In this document: piece by piece, positions 1-12,796 of the stretch
Numbering within the stretch: position 1 is the first letter of the stretch
Layout of the letters: every line of letters begins with the position of its first letter
Assembly (NCBI GenBank): GCA_973895155.1
Contig: OZ316891.1
Span: 28,396,001-28,460,000 of the forward strand
Direction: 5' to 3'
Length of the DNA stretch: 64,000 nt
Origin: Marsupella aquatica
Lineage: Eukaryota > Marchantiophyta
Notes under the pieces: generated by a model
The model's database searches: none
What the model saw: only the letters and a program-made list of their open reading frames with translations
Told to the model about the DNA's origin: nothing
Program-made: the position numbers and the translations under genes

Positions 1-3000
1 GAATTGGTCCATGTCCGAGGGAAAGACCAAAATACAATCGAACGTGCCTGAGAAACATTGGAGTGTAAATGCTTCAACTCCCACAGAAGTTTCGGTAGAG
101 ACCGCAGCCACAATGTTTGAAATTCCGATGGTACATCATTGAGTTTCACCGGTTCCTTTTTTCCCGACGTACTCCCCTGAGACAGCAAGCAAATCCATGA
201 GAAGAAGTTTGAGCAGAAGAACGATCCCAAGAGACGAATAAGGAAGTAGACCCAGTCGATTGTGTCCACATAACATGGGATTTTGCTACACTTTACTTTC
301 AGATTGCTAGCTCAATGCCCTAGAAGGTACACAATGGAAGTAACGGTGTAGAAAGCTATCGTCAAATTGTGTCAGATCATAAACTTACTGGAAGAACAAG
401 CGCTGTCATGGATGAAAGGCAGACCATCTTGGTGCTTGAGCGTGAATTACATGATTCAAATACATGCGTAAACGCCTGATGAACAGAACAACGTTAAATT
501 ATGTCATGAAAATAGAATACAAACCTCGACGTCACACGACAAACAATACATAGGAAGAGCTTGGTCGTTACCTGTAATAATCTTGGTAACCAGTCGGACG
601 ACACACATTTAACCAGCCCAGGAAGATAGCTAATTAGAGACTTGACATGTGGTTCTGAAAGCTTAGGATCTGACACTCCTTCAGAAAACTGGGATGATGG
701 CAGCATCTGTAAAAGGCCACCAATCAACGAAAAGCTGACTCAGAATTTTCATGACAGGCAGTCGCTAGTCCACCCAGAAATATAGCATTTGACCACCTTT
801 CATGGCCTTAATACTTCAATGCTAAGCTGATCCTCTTGTGCCTCTTATCCAGATTATTCTTCGAGTGGCACACACAGACTATCGTCGAAAAAGATTACGA
901 CCTTCCACAATCTTGGCAAATATCTCATGGGCATTCACATCGAAGGAACGACAGTTTTATTCCCACAACGGAGATATGTACCTTTCCATACAAGGCACTT
1001 TCAAAATACTCCACAACCACATCAAGTTGTTTGTTGTCAATCCCATCAGCAGTGGGCATCATGAATTGGAACATGACCTCACATGTTCCAACGTTCAATG
1101 CTACTAAACCCTCTTCAACCTACAGCCAGACACACATGTAGACACCGAAGGGAATCAGATGAAAATTCCACAGTTTGTGAGCTCTTGAGCACTGAAAACA
1201 TGTAACAAAGCAAACCAAGGCAAAATAGCCCCAAACAAGGTACAAGCATGGCAGCACATAACAATAAGGAAGAAAATGTGCAAGAGCTGACTGATAAAAG
1301 GAAAAAATTGCTTTATACAGTCAGAATGGAGGAAAACGGTTCCTAACGCTTTGGTCTTTACCTTCGGTAGAAGACGAACTACTGGTGCTGATATTGGAAA
1401 AGACTTGAGAAGACGACTAGAAACGCCTGGCAGGAACTTTTGTCGCATCCATAAATGCGTTTCCCACTCCTCTGAACCATATTCAGGTACATGTATGGTG
1501 GAAGCCTTTGTCTTCATGTCTCTAGCCAAAGAGCTGGCCGCACTTTCGCTGATCACCGACTGAAATATATGGCTTAGACATTTAGTTATGAGGACCATGC
1601 AGTCAAGGCTGCTGACATCTGGATTGGGTGCATTGCAAACCATGGGTGCATATTCAGCCCAGCATTCCAGTAAGACGGGTACAAGCAGTGTAGAGGTAAA
1701 CGAAATCTGCCCGGGCCTTCCTGCTCGACAAACGGACACCGGTTTGATAAGGTCAGTTTACACCTTAAATTTGCATCCCGTAAAAAGCAGCAAACACCAT
1801 TATTACTGACACATGATGCATAATTCATACATAAATGTGAGGATTGTAGGACACACACTGAATAGTAGTCCAAGCGATGGCAAAGGATTCGCTGTGATAA
1901 CCAAGTTTTGGTTTGAAATGTGGTCAGCTGGGAAAGTTTTCTATGCGTCCATTTAAAAACCAAACTTCGACTCTGGTGTTCATCCAAATAATTGGCATCC
2001 ACCACGTCTGACACTCAAAAGAGAACACAATTGCTAATAACGTGAAAAGAGGATTGTGACTAAGGTTCACCATGTACCTGCAGTTTGCATAAGTTGAGGT
2101 CCCTGGCTGGCCAACACCATCGCTGGTTGCCCAACTGCGCAAGCAGAAAGGTTGAATGACACATTCAAATACGGAGAGAGGTGGAAAACGTAGGGGGAAC
2201 GTAGGACCATTGTAAACAGGAGTACAGATGTGATTGCTTATTCCTGCCATCAACTGAAGCCCCGTGCCACATCAGAACACAAATATACAAAACGTTGAAA
2301 CCAAAAGTCTCCTTGACAAGAGAGTGTAGTGCACCTTCTTGAAATGACAAGCCCTGTGGTGGGTTTCCCTCTGGCAATGCACTTTTGTACGCATGCAAAG
2401 CTTGAAGACCCTCAACCACGCCCTGAAAGATGACAAAATCAACTTCCAGACGTACTGTATACATGATTACCTTCACTTCTTTAAACAATACTTTTTCTCA
2501 TCACTCATAGAAACACTCAACTACTCTGTGAGCACACATACCACAAGAATGGACAGACAATTTTGACAACTCTGAGCATGACAGACATTTGGGTTTATGT
2601 GCTTTAATATCCACTACCATATCATCCAGGTCCAAGTCCTACAGCCCATGAAATAGCCAGAAAACAGAAGAGATTGGATCTACCTGATTGCTCGAATCAA
2701 CTGTCAGACCCCATCTGTGAGTGACGGTGGAAGCCACTGAACGTCGTGTAGTCATTGTGCTCTGCTTGAGAGCAAACAGAAAGTGCTCCAAGCTACTGAG
2801 TACACTTAAAAGCCTATTGCCAGGTTGCCCACTGATCCCACCTTTTCCGAGAAGGCTGATGTAATGATGGACTATCTGGACAATGGAGAGTAAAACAACT
2901 CAAATTGTGAAACTTTGTGGCAGAATGCAAAGTCAGTGAACACCATCTTGCTGCCGTAATTGCAAAGACAGTTCTTCAGGTTAAAGGAACCCAACTCCGC

Positions 3001-4721
3001 TACAAGTTGCTATCAAACCAGGAAAAACGTTCACAGTTCCACATAATACAACAGCAGTTTCCTCTCCCTTACCTCTAAAAATATTTAGCTTCAATCTCTG
3101 GAAAAATTACGCATATTACGACAATAATTAGAGAGCAAAGACGCCTTTTACTGTCTCTTACTAGTATTAAATCAATTTCCCGTGCCATTGGCGTTCTGAG
3201 CAGTCCTTGCCTGACCGTGACTGGGGATCTGTGAGCTTTAAATCAGTTCACTTCAACAATCTGGAGAATTTACTGACTCACCTGACCGGAGAAGGAAGGA
3301 ACAACAAGAGTTGAACAATGCTGCACAAGTAAATCCAAAAATGTGCATGCTCCTATGCGAATATCCAAGACCAAATGTGTCATTGCGCTGCAGACATGGG
3401 CCATTATCACTGGTACCAAAGGTTTCATCATGGCCTGCGTAACATTCAATCATAAAGCAGAGCAATCTGTCAAATAGGAAGTGTTATCACAGATTACATA
3501 CAAATCTTTGAATTCGTGCAGCATATCTGCATCCAATTTTGTCAGTGCGGCAACTAAATTATGGTATCCAACACAACTAGAAGCTATCCTAAAAGCATTG
3601 AGTTCACGTCTGTGTAGCCAGTAGATTCTTCACCACAGCTGTGAACGTTACGGACCTCAGGCAGAGTTGGAAGAATTGATGACCGCAAGAGGAGGACCAG
3701 GGCTTGCCGAACACTCTTCTCAGTATCAGTTATTCGTGGAGAAAGCTTTTCTATGACCACCACAGCATGCATAACTAGCTCCTTTGGATGCTTCCCAAAC
3801 AAATCCTTCAAGCCCATTAATGCGTCTGCACAAGAGAGCAAGTAGAAGCATTAGTCCAGTACAGGAACTTCGGGCGCCAAATTCTTTGAGATCGCTGGAG
3901 TTTTTTGGGTTGGTTGGCGAGGAGGTCAAAGTTTCATTTCATTTACCTCGTCGCATTCGCTCACTGTAGTGAGTGACCTGTACAAGAAGCTCCTTCAAAG
4001 TCTGTTTCCGATGGTTCACTGCTAGCCCGTCCTTCTCGAGAGTAACACTTTGACCCGGAATAACAATGCCTGCCACAATTGCAAGCGACTCATTTCAGCT
4101 GATGCACAACACCGCTCTTGGAACTCGATTCCAATCCTGATGGCCAGCTTGTAGAAATTCACGACATATTTGAATTCTGACTGTCAATACTGGGACTTAC
4201 TGATGTGAATCTGTCATTTGCAATTCATACGTCATCTACCTTTGCCAGGCCAATCACTGGGCGCCCCAAGCGAGAAATGGTGTTTGGGAGATTTATCCAG
4301 TCGTCCCCTCACATTGTCCGTCAAAATGACTGAGTAAATGATATTTTTTCTTCCTGAACTTGTCTCTGGAAGGCTATTGCTGCACAGGATGCCTGCTCTG
4401 ATTCTAGAGACAATAATGTAGCATGGGTTGGCCATGCCAATTCCATACCTTTGGACTTGAATTCCACTTTGGTTGCATTTTGAGCTGGCGCCAATTTCCT
4501 TCCTACCTTTGATTTAACTCTCTGCACGAAGGACAGGGTACCAGTCATTAGTCGTGACACGTACAATGCTGTGAATGTATCGGTATAACTCAAGTGACAG
4601 CGGGCGAAATTAAGCGACGCTTCCACGTGGCTAGACGAGCAGAGTAATGTATGACCTTGAAGTCGACGGCCAGTGCCTTTTTGGACTTGGCGTTGGGGTT
4701 CTTCTTAGCTCCGGGAGCCAT
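1..4721 (-). CDS. TEX10: IPI1/TEX10-like pre-rRNA-processing protein, multi-exon, 3' end outside window
   Basis: Homologue of yeast Ipi1, human TEX10 and the plant Ipi1_N family, a nucleolar subunit of the Rix1/PELP1 complex that works with Midasin in ITS2 processing and 60S maturation. The start is ATG at 4721. Exons I can place, all on the minus strand: 4721-4656, 4521-4449, 4069-3947, 3825-3656, 3434-3282 and 2875-2684; their phases agree. Later exons include about 1726-1362, 1100-982, 706-572 and 475-389. The N-terminus is basic. It is followed by VGRKLAPAQNAT, then the Ipi1_N-type segment RDALMGLKDLFGKHPKEL and VCSAMTHLVLDIRIGAC, and further on LISYLPGLVKCVSSDWLPRL, which matches the middle of plant homologues. 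Exons between 2680 and 1730 are unresolved and the C-terminus lies left of base 1. I see no disabling change in the exons read. Introns are short (about 100-400 bp). Identification comes from remembered family alignment. Confidence 0.85.
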
Positions 4722-5640
4722 GGCTGGCTCACAATCTTATCCGTCGAATTTTTGAAGGATGTTTCACCCAACCAAGCAAGCTTCACTGGCACAAAACCTT
4801 CCCCTTCTTCCCAGCGCATTTACACTCGCCCCAACCGCAACTGAATTTGAGCCTCATCCGTGCAAGGAAACTTGCCCCAATTGAACACCTGAAACACCAA
4901 AACTCTCAGGACTCAGAAATTGGCAAATTGTCAAACTTGCAACACTACACTCCCAAAAACATCCAGGGTTCCAAAACTGCACAATTACACGAACTGAAGC
5001 CTTCACTATGTGCTGAATTCAGAAACCTGCGACCTTCTCATCTCATCCCTACAAGCAATCATAAAGCCGGAAGAATGGAGTAGCCAGGCCGCGGCACTGC
5101 GTAGGGCAAGCGGCATTACCGGAGAATCAGAGCAAATTGTGGCGTCCTCGGAACGCCAGTACATAAAGCGAGAGCAGGTTCCTGCTCTGACGGAAGTAGC
5201 GACAACAACAACGACCATCAACGCATGAGTTCAAGACCTTGGTGCTGTGAACGGAAGGAAGCAAAGACTCCAGACTCAAAGACGTCGTATAAGAGAAGTG
5301 AGCCAGGGAGCTGCACAGGCGGTGAGACACGACTGATGACAATTCGTTGGAAACTACAGTGCCACCATTGATTTTCCTGAGTTGTGGGTGTTCACTGCGA
5401 GCCCAAGATCAATTTGACAGATGCGGTTGTACAGAGCAAGTGCAGTGTCCAAGATCAACTGACAGGGAACAACAACAATTCCTCGACAGCAGTAGAGTAG
5501 AGTGATGAACTTCACTTGAGAACAGAGAACAGAGTGTTACAGTGGTGATCGGAGGGGAGAGTACAGTTGGGGGCTCATTACGGTTGGATAGGGACAAAGA
5601 CGAGTCCCAACTTGGTACCGTCATTTGGGGGACCCACTTT
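4722..5640. other. 5' flank of the IPI1/TEX10 gene
   Basis: About 0.9 kb upstream of the minus-strand start codon. It probably contains the promoter and 5' UTR. I see no convincing gene; the short open frames here lack family motifs and overlap one another on both strands. Confidence 0.4.
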
Positions 5641-5694
5641 AGGGTTTAAACCGCCCCTCTCCTAGAGCAAGGGTTAATGACCTTGTGAACATCG

Positions 5695-5870
5695 ATTTTT
5701 TTAGTGGCCAAATTTCGCCAAATTCCACCTCGCCATATTCCACCTCCCCAAAACGCTTTCACCATTTTTTGGCAAAAATTTGCCAATTTCCACCTGGCCA
5801 TATTCCACCTCCCCAAAAAGCTTTCACCATTTTTGACCAAAATTTGCGAGTATGTTTTTGTCTCATTAGC
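5695..5870. repeat. Tandem duplicate of a ~65-bp AT-rich unit
   Basis: Two adjacent diverged copies contain CCATATTCCACCTCCCCAAA and a following CTTTCACCATTTTT with GCAAAAATTTG. A related sequence in inverse orientation appears near 26870-26970, so this is part of a dispersed family. The small open frames across it are repeat artefacts. Confidence 0.6.
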
Positions 5871-6039
5871 CACGATTACACATAATCACAGTGCCATTAG
5901 CCAGAATGTAACGATCATCGTTAGATCTAGGGAGATCTGACAGTCAGGAAAATAATTAGATAAAGAATATTTTGAGCATCTTCTCCTTCACACACTGGAC
6001 ATTGGCCACTCTGGAAAAAATAAAAACCTTAAAAAATAC

Positions 6040-6740
6040 ACTGCTTGGGAACCAAAATTTTAACCCATCATTTAGCCCATCATTTGGAGGCCTAGAAAGT
6101 AGAAAAGTTCCCTCAAAAAAATATATCTTAGGGGTTTAAGTCCATCATTTGGAGACCTAGAAAGTAGAAAAACTACATCTCCTGCTGTTTATGGGTCAAT
6201 GAACTCCAAAGTTTGAGGCCAAGAAATTAGAAATGCCCAAACATATCTGAGCATCTTTAGCAGTTCAGGGTCAATAGGGCATGTCAAAGCACAGCTGTAC
6301 CTGAGTGACGGCTCAGGACATAACACACTTACGGCCAGGACAGATTCGTATATTGGTTACCAAAATATGTACCCCATAAGGGTGGTGGTCCAAAAAAATA
6401 AAGCCGTAACCGAAGTGTTACGGGAGAACTTTGACACACCCTAATGAACTCTGATCCCAAAATTTAGCCCATCATTTGGAGGCCTAGAAATTAAAAAAAA
6501 ACCTCCATATTGAATCATGTCACCCAAAGCATCTGTTGCAGTGGTTTAAGGGTCGGGTTAAGGGTCAATGAACTTATCTAAACCCAAAATCTAGCCCATC
6601 ATTTGGAGGCCTAGAAATAGGAAAGGCTCCATATTGATTTAAGTCACCTATAGATCTCCAGTACTTAAGGGTGATGAACTTCAAACCCATAATTTAGGCC
6701 CATCATTTGGAGACCTGGAAATTAGAAAGGCCTCCATATT
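6040..6740 (+). repeat. Diverged repeats with a shared CATCATTTGGAGGCCTAGAAA core
   Basis: A core close to CCCATCATTTGGAGRCCTAG, followed by AAANTAGAAA, recurs near 6067, 6150, 6465, 6595 and 6700. The intervening sequence varies (AGGGTCAATGAACT or similar). Spacing is irregular, about 80-310 bp. There is no coding potential. Confidence 0.65.
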
Positions 6741-6759
6741 GAAAATTTAGTCATCAATG

Positions 6760-9515
6760 GTTCCCCCCTTGTTTGACCTCTATCCTTCCCAAAATGATGT
6801 GTTGTTATACGCGGATCCAAATTAAATGTCAAGTGTATTGAGTATCTTGTGACATGTGGTAGAATCTTTGAGGTAGATGGGAGTAGAGGCCAGTCTCCTG
6901 CTGGTTGCAATTTGTACCAAATATGGCAATTGCGATTGTGAAAATGGACACTGGCTGCCATTTATCTAGCAACAGGGTCCACCGCTGGGAAGCCATTCCT
7001 CCAAAACCAGCCCTATACTCTCTTTTTAGAGCTTTCATGCTCATTTGACTGTATCATTGGAGATGCTCTAGCTAGATAGTGGGAGTACAAAATAGTTCAT
7101 AGCCTTTTTTACTTTGATGACAATATTTTTCACTCTTGATGGTCATGTGTCTCCCTCAAAATACTCAATTTTTACTATTTTAAAAAATTGTATTACTAAT
7201 TATGGTAACTTGAATCCACCACATCTTGCTTTGAACAGTTAGTGGTGGTTCAAGGGTTGCGTCTTTCTTTTTCTTTCAAGGCAAAGATTGTCAAGACTGG
7301 GGCAAGTGTCATGTGATATACCGTTTGTTTAATATTTTCATAGTAATTTGACTAAGGTTTTATTTGTTCCCTGTCCAAGAGTTCTTGTTCTAAATTAACA
7401 TTCAAGAATGCCTCCATACACCTGCTACAGCCAACCCAAATGATTCCCTTCACCCGTCGGGTATTCCCTCCACACAATCATCCCCTCCCCTCCCCATATT
7501 TACTCCCTAACTTCTCCCTATACACTTCCCCTTTCCCAAACAGAATGTACGCAACCCTGTTGATTTTTGCCGCATAATGTACAAATTAAATGATTTTTGC
7601 CTCATAATGTACAAATCTCCAAGTGTATGTACATAGGGAAACAAAGGGTGCTGAAGTTATTGTGTCACATGTGGTGTGATCAGGCATAATGTATGGATGT
7701 GAGATAAGGGGTTACAAGCAGTGGTGGACCTTGCCACCCAGCGCCCACACCAATCCAAGCACCCATGCCTAAGTGTCCCTGGTGCCCAAACTCCTTCACG
7801 GAATACCTTGAGCAAACGACTTGGTGTCCCTTGCACTGCCTGCGACCCCTCCCATACAAAGCCGTGCTTTCCCCTAAACTCGACCGCTACTCAACGGCCC
7901 TCACTGTCTACACAAGCAACCAAACATCTCGGTAACCCTTCAAGATCTAGATCTCCCAAGTCTAGCAACCTAACTCAAGCTCAATAGACATTGGTAAGTA
8001 GGTCAGCGATAGGTCCTCCCGATGCCATAAGCCAGAACCAGAACCGACACCCACTGTTTGTCCAGAACAACTTCTTCCTCGGGTGCAACCCGGGTTCCCC
8101 CTTGTACTATCCATCACCAACTAACCGCCCTGCCCCAGGACATGTTCATGGCCCAAATGACATAGCTTGTCCCATGCCAACACGTTGGGACCAGAATGAT
8201 CTTGACTCTAACAACCAACTCCCGGTTCTCGCCCTAGTGATGGTCTAGGGGCCAAGTGCCCTTGGAACTTAACCCTCCACACCTACTTGGCATTGCCTCT
8301 CCAACGCAAGCTCCCTTGAGAGACTGAACGCGGCTTGGTTGCTATTTCGACAGGATTTGGCAAGTGGACGAGATATCCCCCGCAAACCCCAAGAACCTAT
8401 GGCACCCCTAGACCCAGCTGAGCTTAGGAGGACGTAGTTACCCTCCTCGAGAGCTTTCTAACGCACCCAAGAAGTTATCGCCGTTTTTGTTTGGTGCTTT
8501 CCCTTAGTGTCACGACTGCCGCGACTCACGACTTCGACTCGCCCTTAGCCCCCAGGGAGACACCACTCCCCTCATATATTTTTCTAGAGACCTGTCACCC
8601 CCGAACAAACTTTTGGTCCCCCACTTGGACCCCAACCCGCATGTCTAGGCGCGCCACCAACTAACAATGTCCATAACTTTCTAGTTAGGCATCCGGAAGC
8701 GGAGTGCCTTAGCTCGTTGTGATTGGGCCGACCCAGTGCTCATGCCTAGGCCTCAGATCTCCTTGTTGCCTGGGCCCCCGATCGGCCAAACTTGGATCGA
8801 GCCATAACTCGTGTCCCAAGCGTCCGTTGCCTATGGAGTAAACTCCATTGCCCTTGGGCCCAAGAGGAGCTCTCACTCAAGCCCTCAGGACTCAAAGTCC
8901 GTCTGGGGGTCCGGATAGTCGACCTTGAGCCCGGCCCTTTCCCTATGACCTGACCAGCCCTTGACTAGTCTAAGTCCTTAATGTGTGCCACTAGCTCAAC
9001 GCCTTGCCTTTGCTAGTGCCATGCCCCATTGCCTGCAAGTCTCCCCATGCTAAGTCCTCCCCGGATGGCCTTTCCGGGCTTGAACGATAGGGGAGCTCAG
9101 TGTTGGAGTCAACGACGGCGGAGCTAAACTGTGTAAGGTAGTCCAGTTCCGCGACTTAAGTGTTAAGGTAGTCGAGTTCTGCAACTCAAGCTTAGGTTGA
9201 CTACATAACATTTGAAAATAGACATGTGGCGTAATATTTGGATGCAAAGGTTATTTCATAGGATCATGCGCAACAAACATGAACGTCAAAATTGACATAA
9301 GAGGGTACCTTTCCACCGCTTTGCTGGATGTAAATATTGTTGGAAAAATTAAAGTTTAATTTCATGTAAAAAACAGGCCAGCTAAATCTTTATGCCAAGC
9401 ATCTCCATCTGCAATATAGGAGTGATGTACATTGTTTGATCACATCCTCGATCACATCTTCTAGCTCACTGATCCATTTGGCTTAGTTTAAATTTGTCCC
9501 AGGTAGTAGTGCTAG
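6760..9515. other. Unassigned intergenic stretch, with a C-rich island at about 7430-9050
   Basis: No recognisable gene. From about 7430 to 9050 the + strand is distinctly C-rich and has two short open frames (7721-7987, 7991-8248) without known motifs. This may be a decayed retroelement or satellite, but I cannot name it. Near 9130-9200 a 30-bp unit beginning AGGTAGTC is duplicated in tandem. Confidence 0.35.
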
Positions 9516-9534
9516 GGAAAGAAGCTCCATCTTT

Positions 9535-9647
9535 TCTTTTCTTTTTGGTCTTGAATGGGAGTGAGGAAGAACACTTAGTAGACTCTCCCCACCCCAGTCA
9601 TGACATACATTTTTTGTAGGGAACCTATTTCAAGGTGAGCCCCCAAA
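9535..9647 (-). mobile_element. 5'-truncated SINE copy
   Basis: On the minus strand it repeats the last ~110 bp of the full SINE next to it (GGGGGCTCACC through ACTAGCTTCC-like text to an A-rich tail). It lacks the tRNA-like head. The word CTCCATCTTT occurs at 9525 and at 9648, flanking it. Confidence 0.6.
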
Positions 9648-9657
9648 CTCCATCTTT

Positions 9658-10005
9658 TTTTTTTTTTTTTGTCTTGAAAGGAAGCTAGTGAGGAAGAACA
9701 CTTAGTAGCTAGACTCTCCCCACCCCAGTACGTAGTGACACATTTTTTGTGCGCAACCCATTTCAGGGTGAGCCCCCATGAATCTGACAAGGACCCACAC
9801 AAGGACAGAGTGAGGATTAATTCGGGGTCCCAAAGTGGACAACCAGGGGTGAGGAGATAATCAGAACTCCTATCCACTACACACAAAACCCATCACACCA
9901 ACACATGTATGCCCTCCGAGATACCCTCCATAACCTTGTGTGTAAGGGGGGGATTGAAACTGGGACCTCTCAGTTCCAGGTCAATCCCCTAGCCAGGTGG
10001 TTAAG
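9658..10005 (-). mobile_element. tRNA-derived SINE, full length (~350 bp), with target-site duplication
   Basis: Read on the minus strand, the element starts at about 10005 with a tRNA-like head containing an A-box-like TGGCTAGGGGAT and a B-box-like AGTTTCAATCC about 30 bp later. It runs through a unique body and ends in a poly(A) tail, seen as the T run at about 9655-9670 on the + strand. The direct repeat CTCCATCTTT lies at 9648-9657 and 10006-10015, as expected for LINE-mediated insertion. SINEs encode no protein and depend on a partner LINE. Confidence 0.7.
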
Positions 10006-10408
10006 CTCCATCTTTCTCCATGGAACAATGTTAAGGCTACTCTGCAATGAGCATGGAGTCAATAAGCTGCACAGCTAAACAGAGATGGAATCTATGTTCC
10101 TCGGCTGTGTAATTGCTAAGCAGGACACAGCTGAGGACTTTGAGCACTGGCGGCCTATTCTAGAGAGCAAAGGTCACATTTCAGTAAAAAGTGTAAAAAG
10201 TGCGAGTTGAGGTTGTTGCCATACTATGAGAATGGTCATGCAAGTTTTGGTAGTCCATCCAGGCTTGATAGACAATGTCTTGGTCCATATATCCAGGCAT
10301 GAGACATTGATAGACAATGTCTCAGTCCATCCTAGCTTACCTTCAGTTTGCTCCTATCACCCCAGCTATCACCTCTGAATTAAAAAACATCTTGAAAAAG
10401 TAGAGTGC

Positions 10409-10560
10409 AATGAACTCTCTCTAAGTGCACACTCTTGGGAAGATGATGTATTGGTAAAAAAAAGAAGGCAAATTCGGTGTATAAGAACAATGAACTCTCT
10501 CTAACTGCACACTCTTGGGAAAGAGGATTGGTGCAAAAAAAGTGCAAATTCGGTGTAAAA
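10409..10560. repeat. Tandem duplication of a ~80-bp unit
   Basis: Two neighbouring copies share CAATGAACTCTCTCTAA, TGCACACTCTTGGGAA and CAAATTCGGTGTA. It is non-coding. The sequence around it (10020-11110) shows nothing else I can name. Confidence 0.65.
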
Positions 10561-11983
10561 CAACAGAAAAGAATAGGATAAGTGCAAAACAAGCGCAAAC
10601 TCCGGTTAAAATAATAGGGAAGAGCTCACTTTCGTTGCTGTTTGCCTCGACTTCATGTTTGTGTTAGCTCAGTGAGATTCGTCTCTAACCCACACAGCAA
10701 TCCAGCTAGCTGCCTGGGGCTATTCAGACGTGCTGCTCAGTGAGCAATCTTGGTGTCAGTCACATGATATAGTATGTCTTGGGTATATGAGCTTGGTTGC
10801 TTTTAAAAGCAGAAGTTTTGAATAAATCTGTTCTCTGGACATAAATTGGTTGGGAAGTCACCACTCTAGTGGTTGTGGATGACTTGACTACAGGAAATTT
10901 CAATAGCAAAATGGCACTCAGGAATTGGGATGTGAAAGCCATAAGATTTTTCCGGTTGCACGGTGGGGGATGTTTAAAACACTTCGCAATTGTAACCCAC
11001 GTAAGACACGCCATTTGAAGGATTCTTCATTTTGAAGGTGGGGTTCATTTCTGAAGTGGGGCGCGCTACTATAGGGCGGGAATTGTGCGACGTTTCTCCT
11101 GTGATCTGTAGATATGTCGCTCACGTCAGCTGCAAGTTCGGGATCCGTCCATTGCGCTGCAGCAGCACCTCCCAGCCTCTCGTCTCGCTCCTCCATTGCC
11201 GACAGAAATGCGCTCTCCCGGTCGTCGCTTTCATCATCGACTTCTCGAGACCGCGGACGCATTACCTGGTACGTAAGTAGGAAGAGAGGAATTCAACGTG
11301 TATAAGCGTGTCTCATCGTCATCTCTTACCGTGCTGGAAAAAAATCTTGGCTAGTGAGTTACGGAAATGGTGTCACTCTCACTCTCTCTGTGCATTGAAT
11401 CATTCCATCCTAAAGTGCTTAAAACTGTTTAGGCACAGCTAGGAGAACATGCAGTTTTGGAGGGTACTCAGGCGGGTTTTTATTCGTATGGTGATAAGTA
11501 TTGCAGTCAACTTTCTCAAACCTGGTTCCCATAATCAGTCCTTCCTTGTCTCGTCCCATAATTAGTTTTTCTGTGCAAGATCAGCTATTGGCCCCTCGGA
11601 TTGGCCCAGGTTTCCATGCTGCCTATTTGAAGTTTATGGTTCACGTATACAGTAATTGTGGGGAGCGAACCATGAATTGGAAAGATTAGTCCTTCGTTGT
11701 CTCGTCCAGGGGAAGCAATCTCAGCAGTAAGTTGCCGCTTGTTTCAGTACGTTGCTTGAAGCAAGAAAATTAAAATGCGCGAGGTTTCGGATTGTCCACA
11801 GCTTCGTGATGACTTAATGACAATGCTCATTGCTGGCCACGAGACAACTGCTGCTGTGCTTACATGAGCAACTTATATGCTGGCGATCCTTTTCAGCTTT
11901 GATGCATTTTATCTGGTCCTCCATGATCCGCTGAGTCGAGATAAGCTTTTAACAACTTCCCTGTATCCAGAATCAAGAGACGA

Positions 11984-12296
11984 GAGAGATTTGCTTGGTG
12001 GGACCTCCATGGAAAAGTGCCGACTAGACCAGACCCAGAAAGTCGAAAATTGCCCGGTGGGACCCCAAAAGGAGGTCTGAACGGGTTTCGCGTGTAAAAC
12101 CCGGGCTGCACAGATTTCTGACAGCTTACGTGGACGGACCCGGTAAAATTGACGATGGGACACCCCTTCAGCCTTCCAGGTCCGTAGGGAGGGCAGTCTG
12201 GCCCAGGACTTCCCATCCAGAAAGTCGGGCCCCATTGGATCCAAAATGTTAACGTTGCATTGAGAGTTGCAAGACCTTGCTCTACATTGAACCTAC
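11984..12296 (+). repeat. MULE left terminal inverted repeat
   Basis: Pairs with 17008-17341. The outer ~180 bp match closely (shared blocks CTAGACCAGACCCAGAAAGT, GGGTTTCGCGTGTAAAACCC, CAGATTTCTGACAGCTTACG). After a variable stretch, similarity resumes with CATCCAGAAA and the complement of AGGTTCAATGTAGAGCAAG near 12290. Open frames over it are not genes. Confidence 0.85.
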
Positions 12297-12670
12297 GATG
12301 CATGCAGACGAAGCTCTGCATTGAACCTGGGAGGGGAGGATCGAGAGCTGCAAGACGAAGCTGTGTGCTCCAAGGGGACGATCGAGGAGTGGTAAAATCT
12401 GCCAGGAGAAGATCACCCAACATTGTCAAGTTTTCAGTAATTTCACCGAAGATATCAAGACGGGGCTGTGGATGCGGTGATGGCAGCTGAATGCACAGAA
12501 GCAAAGTGACAGAACGCCGAAGCATATTGCAGGGAGAGGAGTTGGTGGTGGAAGCTGCGCTGTGGGGAGAGCGTTGTCACTGCTGTTTGTTGCGCTGCGG
12601 GTTTAGGGTACGTGACATTATGCTGCCCCAATCATGCTAGGGAGAAGGGACTCAAAGGCAAACACCAGGC

Positions 12671-12680
12671 CCTATATAAC
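12671..12680 (+). promoter_or_regulatory. TATA-like box of the MULE transposase gene
   Basis: CCTATATAAC lies about 120 bp upstream of the proposed transposase start at 12797, inside the element and downstream of the left inverted repeat. Confidence 0.45.
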
Positions 12681-12796
12681 GCAATGAGTCCATTTTGAGG
12701 TGCTTAGTAGCTGCGCGGTGGGGAGAGAAGCATTACCAGAACCATCCTGTACTGAAATTTTTCATTGCACACTCACATTGTCAACAAAAAAACACG

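Noticed and set aside
7721-8248. Two adjacent plus-strand frames rich in Pro, Ser and Thr
   Set aside because: Composition follows the C-rich DNA and there is no motif. They may be a decayed element, so they were not called as genes.
10918-11262. 114-codon minus-strand frame starting MRPRSREVDDESDDRES
   Set aside because: No family motif beyond composition. The plus-strand reading as a P450 transit-peptide exon with a donor site fits the neighbouring fragments better.
11893-12525. Minus-strand open frames over the left MULE end
   Set aside because: They lie in the terminal inverted repeat, and similar frames appear in the right repeat (16918-17334). This is explained by repeat sequence without a domain.
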